This document shows, piece by piece, positions 42,849-53,329 of a stretch of DNA of 64,000 bases (positions are counted from its first letter, which is position 1; the number at the start of each line of letters is the position of its first letter). The position numbers and the translations under genes were made by a program. The notes beneath the pieces are model-generated. The model did no database searches. It worked only from the letters and a program-made list of their open reading frames with translations, and was not told the origin of the DNA. The DNA is from Achatina immaculata (Eukaryota > Mollusca > Gastropoda > Stylommatophora > Achatinidae), in NCBI GenBank assembly GCA_009760885.1, contig CM019721.1, positions 15,997,696-16,061,695 of the forward strand, given 5' to 3'.

Positions 42849-44148
42849 CAAGGTCTGACAATTAAGTAATGAGACTGATTTTATCATGACCAAGACAGAA
42901 ATGCCACCTATGAAGCAAAGCATGAAATTAAAAGAGGCAACCTTCATCTATGTTCTGGCAACTTTTCATCGCCACCCGATACGCAGACGACAAACAAGTC
43001 GCCATTTTGTTGACCTAGTTAGAGGTGCATTGTCACGTAATCAGCATGGAGCAAAAAGCTAACATTAAATTCTGTTTAAAACTCGGGAAAAGTGCCATTG
43101 AGACAGTTGATATTGATGCGACAAGTGTAAGGGAATAATTGTTTTTCTCGTGCACAGATATTCAGGTTGTATTCACGATCAAAAAGTGGTGTGGAAACGA
43201 TTACAAATGCAACTAAACATGTACCCCCAATTTCTGTTCGTAATGAGGAACTAATTCCAAAAGTCAGAGAACGGATACAAGAAGATCGTTGTTTGACTGT
43301 GATGACAATGGCAAATGAATTTGGTGTTAACCGAGAAACCATTCGTAAAGTTTTAGTGGAAGATTTTGGGCAAGAAAAAAGTTGCTTGCCGGTTTGTACC
43401 ATATGTATTATCTGATGACTAAAATCATCAGCGTATTGAATACGCAAAAGACATCATCAAAACGTGTCGCAGAAATAAACATTTCTTAAATTTGATTATT
43501 GCAGAAGATGAAACATGGAGTTTCTGCTATGTTCCCACAACTAACCACCAAAGTGCTCAGTGGAAGTCATTATCATCACCGATAGGCAAAACATTCATCT
43601 TCAAAAGTCGAAAGTGAAGACAATGTTGGTGTGCTTCTATGACAGCAAAGGAGTTATTCACAAAGAATTTATTCCAGAGGGACAGACTGTCACTGCCAAA
43701 GTTTATTTAAGTATTTTGAAATGCCTAATGAAAAGAATTCTCCGACCCGAGTATTCAACATCTGGCAGTTTCTTCAAGATGATGCACCCGTTTACCGGGT
43801 GGTAGTTGTACGAGAATTTTTAGCCCAAAAACAAGTGTGTTTTCTCAACCATCCACCATATTCTCCAGATTTGTCTCCCTGCTATTATTTTCTATTCCCA
43901 AAATTAAAGTTACCGTTGCAAGGACGCTACTTTGACGATACTGATGACATCCAAAGGGCCGTAACATCGAGTTTAAGGGCCATACCAACAGAAGAACTGA
44001 AGAGGTCGTTCCAGTGTTTGTTAGATCGTGCCACTCGCTGTATCAGTGCACAAAGGGCTTACTTTGAACAAAATACAGGTTATATCTTCAAGTGTTGCTT
44101 ATTTTATTTTTTCTGGAATTAGTCTCACTAGTTTCTTGTCGGAGGTTG
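42849..44148 (+). mobile_element. Mariner-type transposon with terminal inverted repeats, inactive
   Basis: Left end CAAGGTCTGACAATTAAGTA and the reverse complement of the right end (CAACCTCCGACAAGAAACTA) match imperfectly, and both are bordered by TA, the mariner target. The two ends continue to match through TGAGACTxATT. Length is about 1300 bp, normal for a full mariner. It carries a broken GVQW3/SETMAR-like transposase. The element sits in the 12.6-kb SLCO intron in the sense direction. Confidence 0.9.
43046..44122 (+). pseudogene. Mariner transposase (GVQW3-like), inactivated
   Basis: DD34D-type transposase in several frames. Order seen: MEQKANIKFCLKLGKSAIET at the start, the second HTH FGVNRETIRKVLVEDFG (43.3 kb), first catalytic Asp in IIAEDETWSFCYVP (43.5 kb), SKVKTMLVCFYDSKGVIHKE, second catalytic region FLQDDAPVYR (43.79 kb) and HPPYSPDLSPCYYFLFPKLK (43.86 kb). 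In the last motif the family has Asp where this copy has Tyr (C-Y-Y), so the third catalytic residue is lost. Stops or frameshifts occur near 43136, 43200, 43415, 43560 and 43740. Confidence 0.9.
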
Positions 44149-44414
44149 TATTTCGGCAAAGACGTCCTTATGATGGACAACAGAGAAGTCGACGCAAATA
44201 AAATACGCGCAAAACGAAATTTATCTGAACTGACAATTCGGAGAAGACTGCGTCCACAGAACAAGGTGGACAGGAAGAATGAGAAAAGCATGTTAGCGTG
44301 GAATATGATCCGCTGCAGTGTGAAAAATAACCTTAACAGTGTCTGTGGTGCAAAAAGACAATGTGGCAGATTCAGCAGAAAAAGCCGTGAGGAAAAAAAT
44401 GTAGAATAGAGTAT

Positions 44415-44796
44415 CTTACATCTTACATCCTTCCCGTGTAGCTAAACGTCACATAGGGCTCGCATGGTAATTCGCCAAGTTTTCCTATTTTAGGCCAGCT
44501 TTTCAACCTCATCAAGGGATTTTATGCCTACTAATTTGGCCTCTCTTAACAATGTCCTCTTTAGAGTTTCTCGTGGTCGACCTCTTTTTCTTCGACCTGT
44601 TCTGTTCCATTTGAGAGCTTGTTTTTGCGATTCTCCGTTTCTTCTCATCACGTGGCCGATATATGTCCATCTCCTTTTTCTGATCACACATGAAACAGGT
44701 TATCTCTGCGTTGTTCTTGTATTCGTTCCACTTTATACCGAGTATTTTCCTTTGGCAGTTTTTTTAAAGAGTCTAATTTGTTGTCTATTTGTTATC
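44415..44796 (-). mobile_element. RTE-2 3' fragment
   Basis: Tail TCTTACATCTTACATCC, then the 3' end and C-terminal coding region (minus frame RKRRWTYIGHVMRRN; RRKRGRPRETLKRTLLREAK). Flanked by AGAGTAT at 44408-44414 and 44797-44803, a possible 7-bp site duplication. One internal deletion relative to the 62-kb copy. Confidence 0.85.
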
Positions 44797-44934
44797 AGAG
44801 TATAGTAAAAGAAAAAAAACGAGTTATGCGACAAAGTTTTAATGTAAATTCAAACCCGGTGACGTCATGAGAGCCGTCAGTATTTTCATGGATCGAGCAT
44901 GAAAGAAAAGCCAAGGAATAATTATCTATAGTTA

Positions 44935-45198
44935 TTCACTGGACAACAATTGGAGATCTTTGAGAACAAGATTCTAAGAAGAATCTTTGGGCCCACACAA
45001 GATACCAACACTGGAGAATGGAGAGCTAGAAAGAACACTGAACGGAACAGCTTATTTAACTCCCAACGAATTTTAAATGTCTTGACTAAACTGGCTGGGA
45101 CATGTTGAAAGAATGAGGAGAACAGACAAACGAAAATGATGTATATATAAGGGATGAGGGAAACAGTACCAATAGGTAGACCAAAACAGAGGTGGAAA
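44935..45198 (+). mobile_element. RTE-4 C-terminal fragment, first part
   Basis: In shifting + frames: LEIFENKILRRIFGPTQDTN-like, then RMRETVPIGRPKQRWKML. This is the post-RT region of an RTE-type element. It is cut at 45198 by a retroposon insertion and resumes at 45706. Confidence 0.7.
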
Positions 45199-45694
45199 AT
45201 GCTGAAGTCGGAGACACTGGACCAGTGCAGTCTAGATAGGCAACCACCTCTCACCCGGCGGGGATGTTTGCGTATCCTAATCACGCTGAGGTTTTCCGGT
45301 GAGAAAGTCCAACCCTGGACTGGATGGGCAACCACCTCTCACCCGGCTGTGATACACGGGTATCTCAAAACACGTCGAGGTTTTCCGGTGAGAAGGTCCA
45401 ACTCTGGCCTAGGTGGGCTACCACCTCTCACCCAGTGGGGATGCACTGATATCCTAAACACGTCGAGGTTTTCCGGTGAGAACGTCCAACTCTAGACTAA
45501 ACTGGTGCAACGAAAACCACGGTGTCACGCAATCAGCTTCAGAGACCCACCAAGAATACAGGCTAAAGCCCTGCGATACACTGAACTCCTTGTGGTCCTC
45601 TCGGAGACCACGGGACCTAACGAGGAACACAGGCATAAATTCAGTAGGATCACAGTGCGGTCTTGGTGGTAGAAGCGAACAAAGAAGAAGAAGA
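45199..45694 (+). mobile_element. Novel retroposon with internal ~88-bp tandem repeats and AAG tail
   Basis: Flanked by the perfect 11-bp duplication AGAGGTGGAAA (45188-45198 and 45695-45705). The insert is 496 bp. Its first half holds three copies of an 88-89 bp unit (CAACCACCTCTCACCCGG ... GGTTTTCCGGTGAGAA) starting at about 45241, 45329 and 45418. A unique segment follows (CACGGTGTCACGCAATCAGC; GTGGTCCTCTCGGAGACCAC, which can form a hairpin), then AAAGAAGAAGAAG at the right end. No coding region or pol III boxes are recognised. Tandem-repeat body plus simple 3' tail plus target-site duplication indicates a non-autonomous element mobilised by LINE machinery. Confidence 0.85.
45231..45497. 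repeat. Tandem repeat, 88-89 bp unit, three copies
   Basis: Each unit contains CTCACCCGG near its start and CCGGTGAG near its end; these are reverse complements (CTCACC/GGTGAG plus CCGG), so each unit can fold into a long-looped hairpin. Copies differ by about 10-15 percent. Confidence 0.9.
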
Positions 45695-45705
45695 AGAGGT
45701 GGAAA

Positions 45706-45865
45706 GATAATATAGAAGAAGATATAAAAGAAATTGGTGTGACCAAGTGAAGAGAGAAGGTTAGGAATATAGAGGAATGGAGGCGAAATTTACCTGCAGC
45801 AGTGAGCCTTAATGGCTCGGAAAACTGAAGAAGATGAAGAAGAAGAAGAAGAAGAGAAGAAGAAG
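45706..45865 (+). mobile_element. RTE-4 C-terminal fragment, second part and GAA tail
   Basis: Continues the 45198 frame: RWKDNIEEDIKEIGVTK, then EEWRRNLPAAVSLNGSEN before a stop and a (GAA)n tail. Matches the duplicated 3' ends at 8117-8272 and 9835-9986 on -. Confidence 0.75.
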
Positions 45866-46843
45866 CTCACTTGTCGTAGGTTGGGTTCGAAGACATCATT
45901 GATAGATAATATCTGTGAAACGCTATATTGAGTCAACAGTGAATGAGATAAGCCATATTGGGTGGGGGAAGGGGGCGGCGTACACAACAGCTACAACAAC
46001 AATATTAACGATGATGATAGCTTTTTTTATAAGCATCTTCGTTATTTTGCCTATGAAGGAAATCAACCATCACCAAGCTAGTTAATCAAACATTTGAGAA
46101 TAGTGATCCTCTAAGAGCTTAGGAACACAACTAGAAATTAGGTTGCTTCAAATGACATAGTTACAAGCAGAACGTCGTGTTAAAGACATGTCCTCCCAGA
46201 GAAATCTTGCAAGCTGGTGCAGAATTCTTCCTTCCCCCCTCCCTCCCACCCCTTATTCTGCTGCTTAGCCATTCTATTTTCATCCACTACGCCCCTCCTC
46301 CTCTGCAAAACAGGGAAAGCCGTCCGAGCATGGAAACGATCCCCGGCTCTTTCTATCGATCCTCTTTCTTACTGGGTCAGGTTATGCCTGAGTAAGATTA
46401 CGAACCCATTCAACATTAATTTTAATGCTTTCAAAGAATGATGACAAGACTATAAATATATACTTACATCTACACTTCCGAAAGTTATGCATCCAATGTT
46501 GTGAGAAGTCGCATACCTCAGGTTATCCGAGTTGCGAAAATAAGTGATGTTATACAAAACGAAAGAATACACAAAGAGCTAAGACTATATAATCTTCATA
46601 GTATTACATGGAAAGTCTTCGCAAGATTCAGTCCAAACCAGCAATAGAAACTGACAAAGCGTTTGAAGATCAACCAGTAACATGATCTTCAGAATAAATG
46701 CAAAACGAAGCTATGCTTCAGAAACTGACAAAGCGTTTCAAGATCAATCAGTAACATGAGCTTTAGAATAAAGCTATGCTTCAGTTTTGTTGCATTTGTC
46801 ACGGCGTTTGATACTAAGAGCAGATACGGACAGTATAAAGCAT
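45866..46843. other. Intron sequence
   Basis: No gene seen. A short local duplication occurs near 46645-46755: GAAACTGACAAAGCGTTT and GATCAACCAGTAACATGA words occur twice. Confidence 0.5.
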
Positions 46844-46854
46844 TTACGATCATT

Positions 46855-47292
46855 CTTATCGTATATCTTATATCCTTCCCGTGCCGTTAAACGTCACATA
46901 GAGCTCACAAAGTAGTTCGCCAGTTTTTCCTGTCTTCGGCGAGTCTTTCAACCTCATCAAAGGATTTTATTCCTGTTAATTTGGCCTCTCTTAACAATGT
47001 CTTCTTCAGAGTTTCAGGCGGTCTGCCTCTTTTTCTTTGGCCTGTTGTGTTCCACTTGATAGCTTGTTTTGGGATTCTCTGATCATTTCTTCTCATCAAG
47101 TGATCAACATATGTCCATCTCCTTTTCCTGATCACCCATGAGACTGGTTGTTGTTCAATCATCATCTCTGTATTGTTCTTGAATTCGTTCCACTTGATGC
47201 CGAGTATTTCCTTATGCATTTGTTTTCAAAAGAGTTTAATTTCTTTTCTATTTCTTTGGTTGTTTTCCAGCTTTCACATGCATAAATGATCA
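46855..47292 (-). mobile_element. RTE-2 3' fragment, 438 bp, with 11-bp site duplication
   Basis: Flanked by TTACGATCATT at 46844-46854 and 47293-47303. Tail at the left; minus frame includes GIKWNEFKNNTEMMIEQQPV, RKRRWTYVDHLMRRN and RGRPPETLKKTLLREAKLTG. 5'-truncated within the thumb region. Confidence 0.95.
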
Positions 47293-47303
47293 TTACGATC
47301 ATT

Positions 47304-47744
47304 AGGTGACCATTATTACTGAAAGTGACTGTTTAATTCTACAAAGAAGTGAACGTAGCCATACATTCTTAGTGACCAAAGTCACTATATTCAGATCCTG
47401 AGTGGAGATATAAGGCTTTTTCTCCTTGCACTAAACTGCCTTCAGAATCCACTTTGCTACTCTCTTTGCGATAAAAACAAGCACTACGTGGAGAGCGCGT
47501 ATTGAGAAAGAGAGGACGAACTAGATCACATATTGAGTTACATGCACTTTTAAAGGAATCTGAAAGATTTTTTCCCATTTCTCACGGGAATTAGGAACAA
47601 ATATTATCAAAGCACCGTGTTTCTTGCAAAACCACTGAATCACTTAAGCAAATGTAAGTGCCAAATCTGAAGACAAAAGACACAGAAATCTGACCCTAAA
47701 AGAAATATTCATTTGCTCTTAATAGTGACCAATTATGTCAACAG
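47304..47744. other. Intron sequence
   Basis: No gene or repeat recognised. A short minus frame at 47369-47578 has no family resemblance. Confidence 0.4.
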
Positions 47745-47746
47745 TA

Positions 47747-48689
47747 TGAGGGTTATACCGAAAGTCGTGAGCAAAAATAAGAATTTATAGATAGAGAAAA
47801 TATAAATATATCATCTTAATCTGCATCCCTTTTCTTCACTTTTAAACATAATCTCCATATCTCTGCACACATTTTCCCCATCGCTCTGCAAGTTTGAAAA
47901 TACCCTCCTGATAGATCTCTGTTCCAGCTGTCCGAAGGCACAGAAGCACTGCTTTCTGGACGTTCTCTCCTGTGTCGTAGTGATGACCTCGCATTTGTTC
48001 TTTCATAAAACCGAAAAGATGGTAATCACTGTGTGCCAGGTCGGGGCTATAGGCAGGGTGTAGAAGAATTTCCCAACCTATTTTCTGAATTTCCTCAGTT
48101 ATCTAGTTTTTCTTACAGGTTTGTGATCTTAATTGAACAAACGGTGCTCAGCGGGCACAAACTTTTCTATAGGGTTTCAATCATTTCCTGTACTGCGTTG
48201 TGTCCTATTCCAAGATTTATAGCGATTTCAGATACTGTGACACGTCTTTCAGATACTGTGACACGTCTGTCTTGTTTAATGATGTCGTCAACTCTTTACA
48301 CGTTGATTTCAGTGGAGGCAGTTCGAGGGCGACAGCTGTGAGGCATATCTTGGATGCTCGTGTTTCCATCTTTGAAATGTCACCCACCTGCTAACACTGC
48401 TATCACCCATACACACATCTCCATAAGCAAGTTCAAGTATTTGGTGAATTTCAGCAGCGGGGATTTCCTCTTTAACGAGGAACCCAATAACAGCACGTTG
48501 ACGAAACGAAACTTCAGCACTTGTCATTTTGTTTCTGCTCCGCATGGTCACGTGACACATGATGATGACGTCATATGACCTCCACATGAAGAGCAAAGGA
48601 TGCAGTTAAGGTGATACATTTATATTTTCTCAATCTATAAATTCTGATTTTTAAAACATTTTTGCTCATAACTTTCGATATGACCCTCA
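47747..48689 (-). mobile_element. SETMAR-like mariner with terminal inverted repeats and internal deletion
   Basis: Ends TGAGGGTTATACCGAAAGTC (left) and, reverse-complemented, TGAGGGTCATATCGAAAGTT (right); similarity continues through GAGCAAAAAT and TTTATAGAT. TA flanks both ends (47745-47746, 48690-48691). At 943 bp it is shorter than a full mariner (about 1.3 kb). The transposase relic inside lacks the central catalytic part. Confidence 0.95.
47860..48600 (-). pseudogene. Mariner transposase relic (SETMAR-like)
   Basis: N-terminal part: EVSFRQRAVIGFLVKEEIPA, AAEIHQILELAYGDVCMGDS (first HTH), INV-stop-RVDDIIKQDRRVTVSE, where RRVTVSE is duplicated in tandem (48.25 kb), then GIGHNAVQEMIETL. 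The central region with the first two catalytic aspartates is deleted. The C-terminal part retains AYSPDLAHSDYHLFGFMKEQ, including the third catalytic Asp. Several stops and shifts. Confidence 0.9.
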
Positions 48690-48824
48690 TATATCAGAAA
48701 AATTATCAGTAAGAGAAACTACACTGGCAATTTATATTTAGAGACTTACAAAACAGTTACCGTCTACCTCAGAGGTTACAGTATTTTCTGTCTGCTTTAA
48801 TGGGATGCATTCAATTTCATACAG

Positions 48825-48915
48825 TCAAAACTACTATTAGAAAAGACATTTCCATACCAAATGAAGTAAGCGGAGAAGCAATATGCAACAGAAAGTTACT
48901 GTAATGAATTACCAA
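48825..48915 (+). repeat. Dispersed ~90-bp repeat, copy 1
   Basis: Near-identical to 52730-52820 in the same orientation (GACATTTCCATACCAAATGA; AGAAGCAATATGCAACAGAA). In the second copy the surrounding frame looks coding, so both may be fragments of one retroelement. Confidence 0.75.
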
Positions 48916-48919
48916 ACAG

Positions 48920-51830
48920 GAAAACAAAAACTGCCCATGACGTTATAAATGATTTATTTATCTTCTCGTTCATCGGGCGTTGACATGACAGTTTGTCAGA
49001 CAAAAGGGGTTTATTTTAAACAAAAATTCAATGTGCCAAACTCTTAAAAGCTCTCAAAATTGGTCTGATCATTTCTGCTCTCATCCTAAAGACGAAGCCC
49101 AAAAGAAGACGTTGGCATGAGCTGGACGCGACTGCAATTTTGTTTCGTCTTTTATAAATTGTTCATGTCGCACAGTTCGTTTTCATTGCCTTTTCTATGC
49201 TTTGCACGCATTTCTGTCTAGTGGATCACTTTCACTCTCACAACCGGTAGGTCTTCCCTAAAAGCCTAGTTTTCAACGGTAAGGTGTATAAAACAACAGT
49301 ACACAAGTATTTTAAAAAACATTAACCAAATGGTATCTTGTCTGATAAAAAAGCAGAAAAATAGACCGATAATAATAACAATTATTAATAATAGTAAACT
49401 TTTACGGCATACTTTTGGAAGAGATCGGAGTACTCACGTGTGAACTGCAGTGATGATAACCCTTTATTATGTTAGCATTTTTTAAACATGTTAACTTACG
49501 GACACTTCATGCAACACCGACTGATAATCACAGATCTATCCGCTTTGAAACTTCTTTTATAGGCTACCAAAGCCCCCCTACCCCACTCCAGGTTTTTATT
49601 TTGGCGTTTTCTTAGTGGCGGAGGTTCAGTGGATTTGTATGTCGCTATGACCTTTGCCATAGCTTTAATGAAAACTAGTGGATGAGCCGATTTGCAGTCT
49701 TATTGTGTAGATTACTATGATCCTGGGGTGTCCAGATGTTGTCTTTACGTAGCAAAATGTGCAACTGGTACTAGTGTCATAATGAATAATGGCACATTGA
49801 TGGTCTTTCACATGAAAAGTGATGCTTTATATGATTTCTGAACAAAATCTTAACAGTTTCTGTCTAGTTATTTTACAGCTGAACATATTGGTCAAGAGTA
49901 CTGGTCAGATCAGGTCAGCGCCTTAAAACGTACATCTCTCAACTTTATGGAATGTATTGCAAACATATGTAGTGCTCCATAGAATGTGTTTTTTTTTCTC
50001 ATATATGCCTCAGTACTGGTGCACTGGTGATAATGATTTTAGTATATAAATTATATGAATCACCACATTTAACTGTTTCTGGTAAGGTAAAGGGGCAACT
50101 CTGTATTGGAAAAATGGTAAGAGCAATTATAATAGCAAGGCTATTGCCTTTCTGTTAAAAAATTACTACTCTTTTAGTTCACTGATCCATTAAATGTGTC
50201 TTCTTTTCCTGAGTGATAGCCGTGTAAAACTGCTTAAATCTGAAATGCATTCGTTCGTTTGATATGCGTGAATTACTAATCTCAGGACACATAGTACTGG
50301 TGTTCAAGTATAACAATATTTTTTCTGCTTTAAAGTGCCCCAAATTAACATGTATTTTTAAAAAGATTATTGGGTACCATTTGTACCTTGTTAGGGAAGC
50401 AGGTACCGCCTTATCTACCATCCAAGTTTTGCTGCATAGCTAACAAACTTTTGTCGTCTGGGGTGTAGTGGAGATTTTTGTCGGTAACTAGCAATATTAA
50501 TTTTACATCCAAGCAATGAGCGCAGATGAAGTTTGCTCTCTCCATCGTATAAGCAAATGAAGCTTGGCCCTCATACATGGAGCTCCCCATATTTCAGTAG
50601 ATTTCTCCCTGCAACAGAAAGAGTAGAATCTAGCTCATTTATGTAGGTTGTCGGAAATTGGGTAGGAAGAAATCCCAGCTTCAGATTTTTCTACTCGGGT
50701 TTACTCTATTCGATTTTTACTCTTTTGAGCCATGTGTAATGCAGTGGGTTTTGCGATTATATCGGGAAGGCGAAGGCATTAGATTACAAAATAGTGTTTG
50801 ACTGTCAGAGATGAAGATGTAGCAAACCTTTAGAAAGAAGCCCAGGAGAATTATTTATTCTCAGGAATATATAGAAAATATATCATTAGATTTCAGACTG
50901 TCTTTGACAGGCGCATGTTATCTCTATTCCGGTATCAATGACTGGTTCATCGCGGGCGGAGGAAAATCCAACTGATGACACTGCCACAGACACCACTTTG
51001 CAGCAATTTTTTTTCTTTGGGTGTTATCAACCAAGTTTTTTTTCCAGCCATAAAATGTCAGTGACCTTCGATGGATGTTAAGACTGTTAGTATTTATATG
51101 TTTATCTTAATGATCATTTTTAAAAATCTAAAAAAAAAAACCACTTGGAGTTGCATAAAAAGTGGTCTGAATCATGTTTTATTCACTGTTAAGATCCACC
51201 AGCCATTTCTCAGAAATTTTTCAGTGGTAAAAATGGAAACTTAGGATACGATTACTGTTAAAGACGGAAAAAAAACGAAAAACAGCGGTCTTATGTTTGT
51301 AACAAAGTGTCGCTTCTTAATAAAGAACACAGTTGCAGCTGTGACACAAAAAGTAGAGACAATTTTGAAAATATGTTAACTTTCTATTGAATATCTCCAT
51401 ATATGCACATTCAACAGAATAAATTAGAACTATGATAGTGCCGGTACTGTGTGTTCTTATAGCGAACTTTTTCAATACAAGTTATAAATGTGTATTTTTG
51501 TTTGCTCATTTTCTGTTTTTGTTGTTTCTTTCTCTGACTCTGAGTCACAGAGTTATGTTTTAAGTCACTGTATACACTTTTATGAGTCAAAATACCTCGG
51601 TAACTTGTCTCAAAAGTGTGTTGATAAACTAAGATTCAGCTATTTTCAACTATCACGACAGTCAGTAACACGCTGCGTCCATTGTCTGACAAAATCTGCC
51701 ACTTCGACAAATGGTAAGTTCTTAATACTGTATCCTTCGACTAAGATTTAAAATTTTTAAAAAATTATTTCGTTGCTATGACCACGTTTGTTCAGTTTAC
51801 TACATCTTTTGTGTGCATATTTTTTACTAG
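48920..51830. other. Intron sequence before SLCO exon 51831
   Basis: About 2.9 kb of AT-rich intron. One short segment (about 51118-51185) resembles the palindromic repeat at 54451-54653 (CACTTGGAGT, AAAAAGTGGTCTGAAT). No gene recognised. Confidence 0.45.
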
Positions 51831-52022
51831 GTACAATGAACATTTTTGCCGCGTCCGTAGGCACCATCGTTGGTGGATGCCTAACGTCAAGGTTTAAACT
51901 ATCACCTATGACTTGCCTGAAGCTGGTGATTGGTCTCAAGGTGTTGTCTGCGGCAATATCATCAACTGGTTTTTCCTAGGCTGTAATCAACCAGTCATTG
52001 ATAACGGAATGGAGATTAACAG
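51831..52022 (+). CDS. SLCO/OATP exon: helices 8-9 region, with apparent frameshift
   Basis: Acceptor TTTACTAG|GTA joins in phase to the previous exon: GTMNIFAASVGTIVGGCLTS, RFKLSPMTCLKLVIGLKVLS, AAISSTGFS and then TAG. The G-T-x-x-G-G-x-x-x-x-R-x-x-L pattern and the C-x-K segment are typical of OATP helices 8-9. After the stop, the next frame reads LGCNQPVIDNGMEIN, the cysteine-containing start of loop 5, before the donor AACAG|GTACTT. The shift falls in the T run at about 51969-51974, so one T is missing relative to the expected frame. Either a sequencing error or an inactivating change. Later exons were not found. Confidence 0.85.
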
Positions 52023-52599
52023 GTACTTGCTATTGACATTACTTGTGGTACTTAAGATTCGTCAACCAATTTAAAAATCCTAGCTTTGTATGTGTTATAC
52101 ACTCTTAAATTACATGTTCTGGAATCTGAACTCTAAAGCTTTTACATGTGCATTCATTCTTGTGGGATATCTTCAGCAGCTTTCGTCACATAACAGTTTG
52201 CAGAGGTCAACAAGTCATCCTTGAATGCTTCTACAGCTGGTGAATATGGCGTACTTTTATTTGTAAGGGATGGTATCTCTACAAACAATATACTCAAGAG
52301 TTCTGAAGTAAAACTGGCTTCTTCTGTTAAAAGAAATCCCCATAGCATTGCTGCAGTCAACGTGTGAAATTAGTCTTCGTGTATTAGCTTACTGACTTCC
52401 ATTATTAATTACTGTGTAATACGTTTGTGTTTTCTTTTAGTTTTTATTGTAAGAATTCTATAAAGTAAAATAATAATTAACCTAACTGTGTGCAATGTAT
52501 GTTTTTTGTCCGTGGTAACATTCTACATGATTACACTTGCTTTATAATACTTTCATTATGCACAAGCTTACAGTCAGGGACAAAGCAATTAAATAGAAA

Positions 52600-52960
52600 G
52601 AAAGAATATCAGACTGGATTTCAGACTGGAGTTTATGGACTACAGTGAACACATAAGAGTTAATTGTAACTTAAAACTGACTACAGATGAATGCAGTAAC
52701 ACTATTGCAAACTTTTTTCATACAGTCGAAACTACTATTAGAAAAGACATTTCCATACCAAATGAAGTAAGTGGAGAAGAAATATGCAACAGAAAGTTAC
52801 TGTAATGAATTACCAAAGAATGGAAGTTGATTAACGAAGGTTGCCTCACATCTCTAGCTGATTCTCCTCTGTAAAACTACATTTGTTTAGACAAATCTGC
52901 ATTTCACATTAATCCAAGAATGCACAAATCAGATCATCCAGGCTGCCTCATTCAGGGCCG
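52600..52960 (+). mobile_element. Possible Penelope-like or related retroelement fragment
   Basis: In shifting + frames: LTTDECSNTIANFFHTVETT, IRKDISIPNEVSGEEICNRK, then DKSAFHINPRMHKSDHPGCL. The last piece resembles the PKxHKxxxPGRP segment near the start of Penelope-type RTs. No RT core follows. Contains the second copy of the 90-bp repeat (52730-52820). Tentative. Confidence 0.35.
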
Positions 52961-53329
52961 GCCCTAGCAGTTTCCCTACCCCATGCAGTAGTTTACTTTA
53001 CCGCCCTATCCAATGCTCTAATTAAGCTTTACAATTTGAAACCTACAATGTTAATCAAACATGCCCGATCATTAATTTCCAATGTATAAATCAATGAAAA
53101 AATAAAATTTATAAATTTGTCACAAAACAGGAGATATAAAAGAAATGAACGTAGATACGTCATTATAATGCTCATCATACGTAAAATAAAGAACTTTTAA
53201 ACCACTGACACATAAAATGGTATGCATAAGCTTAGTTTTAGCGCGCATGTCTTCACTTTATTTGCACTTCTATTGTTTAAGTAAATATCTAGGATTTAAA
53301 AGGAAAGTTACTTACTTTCATATTCGCAA

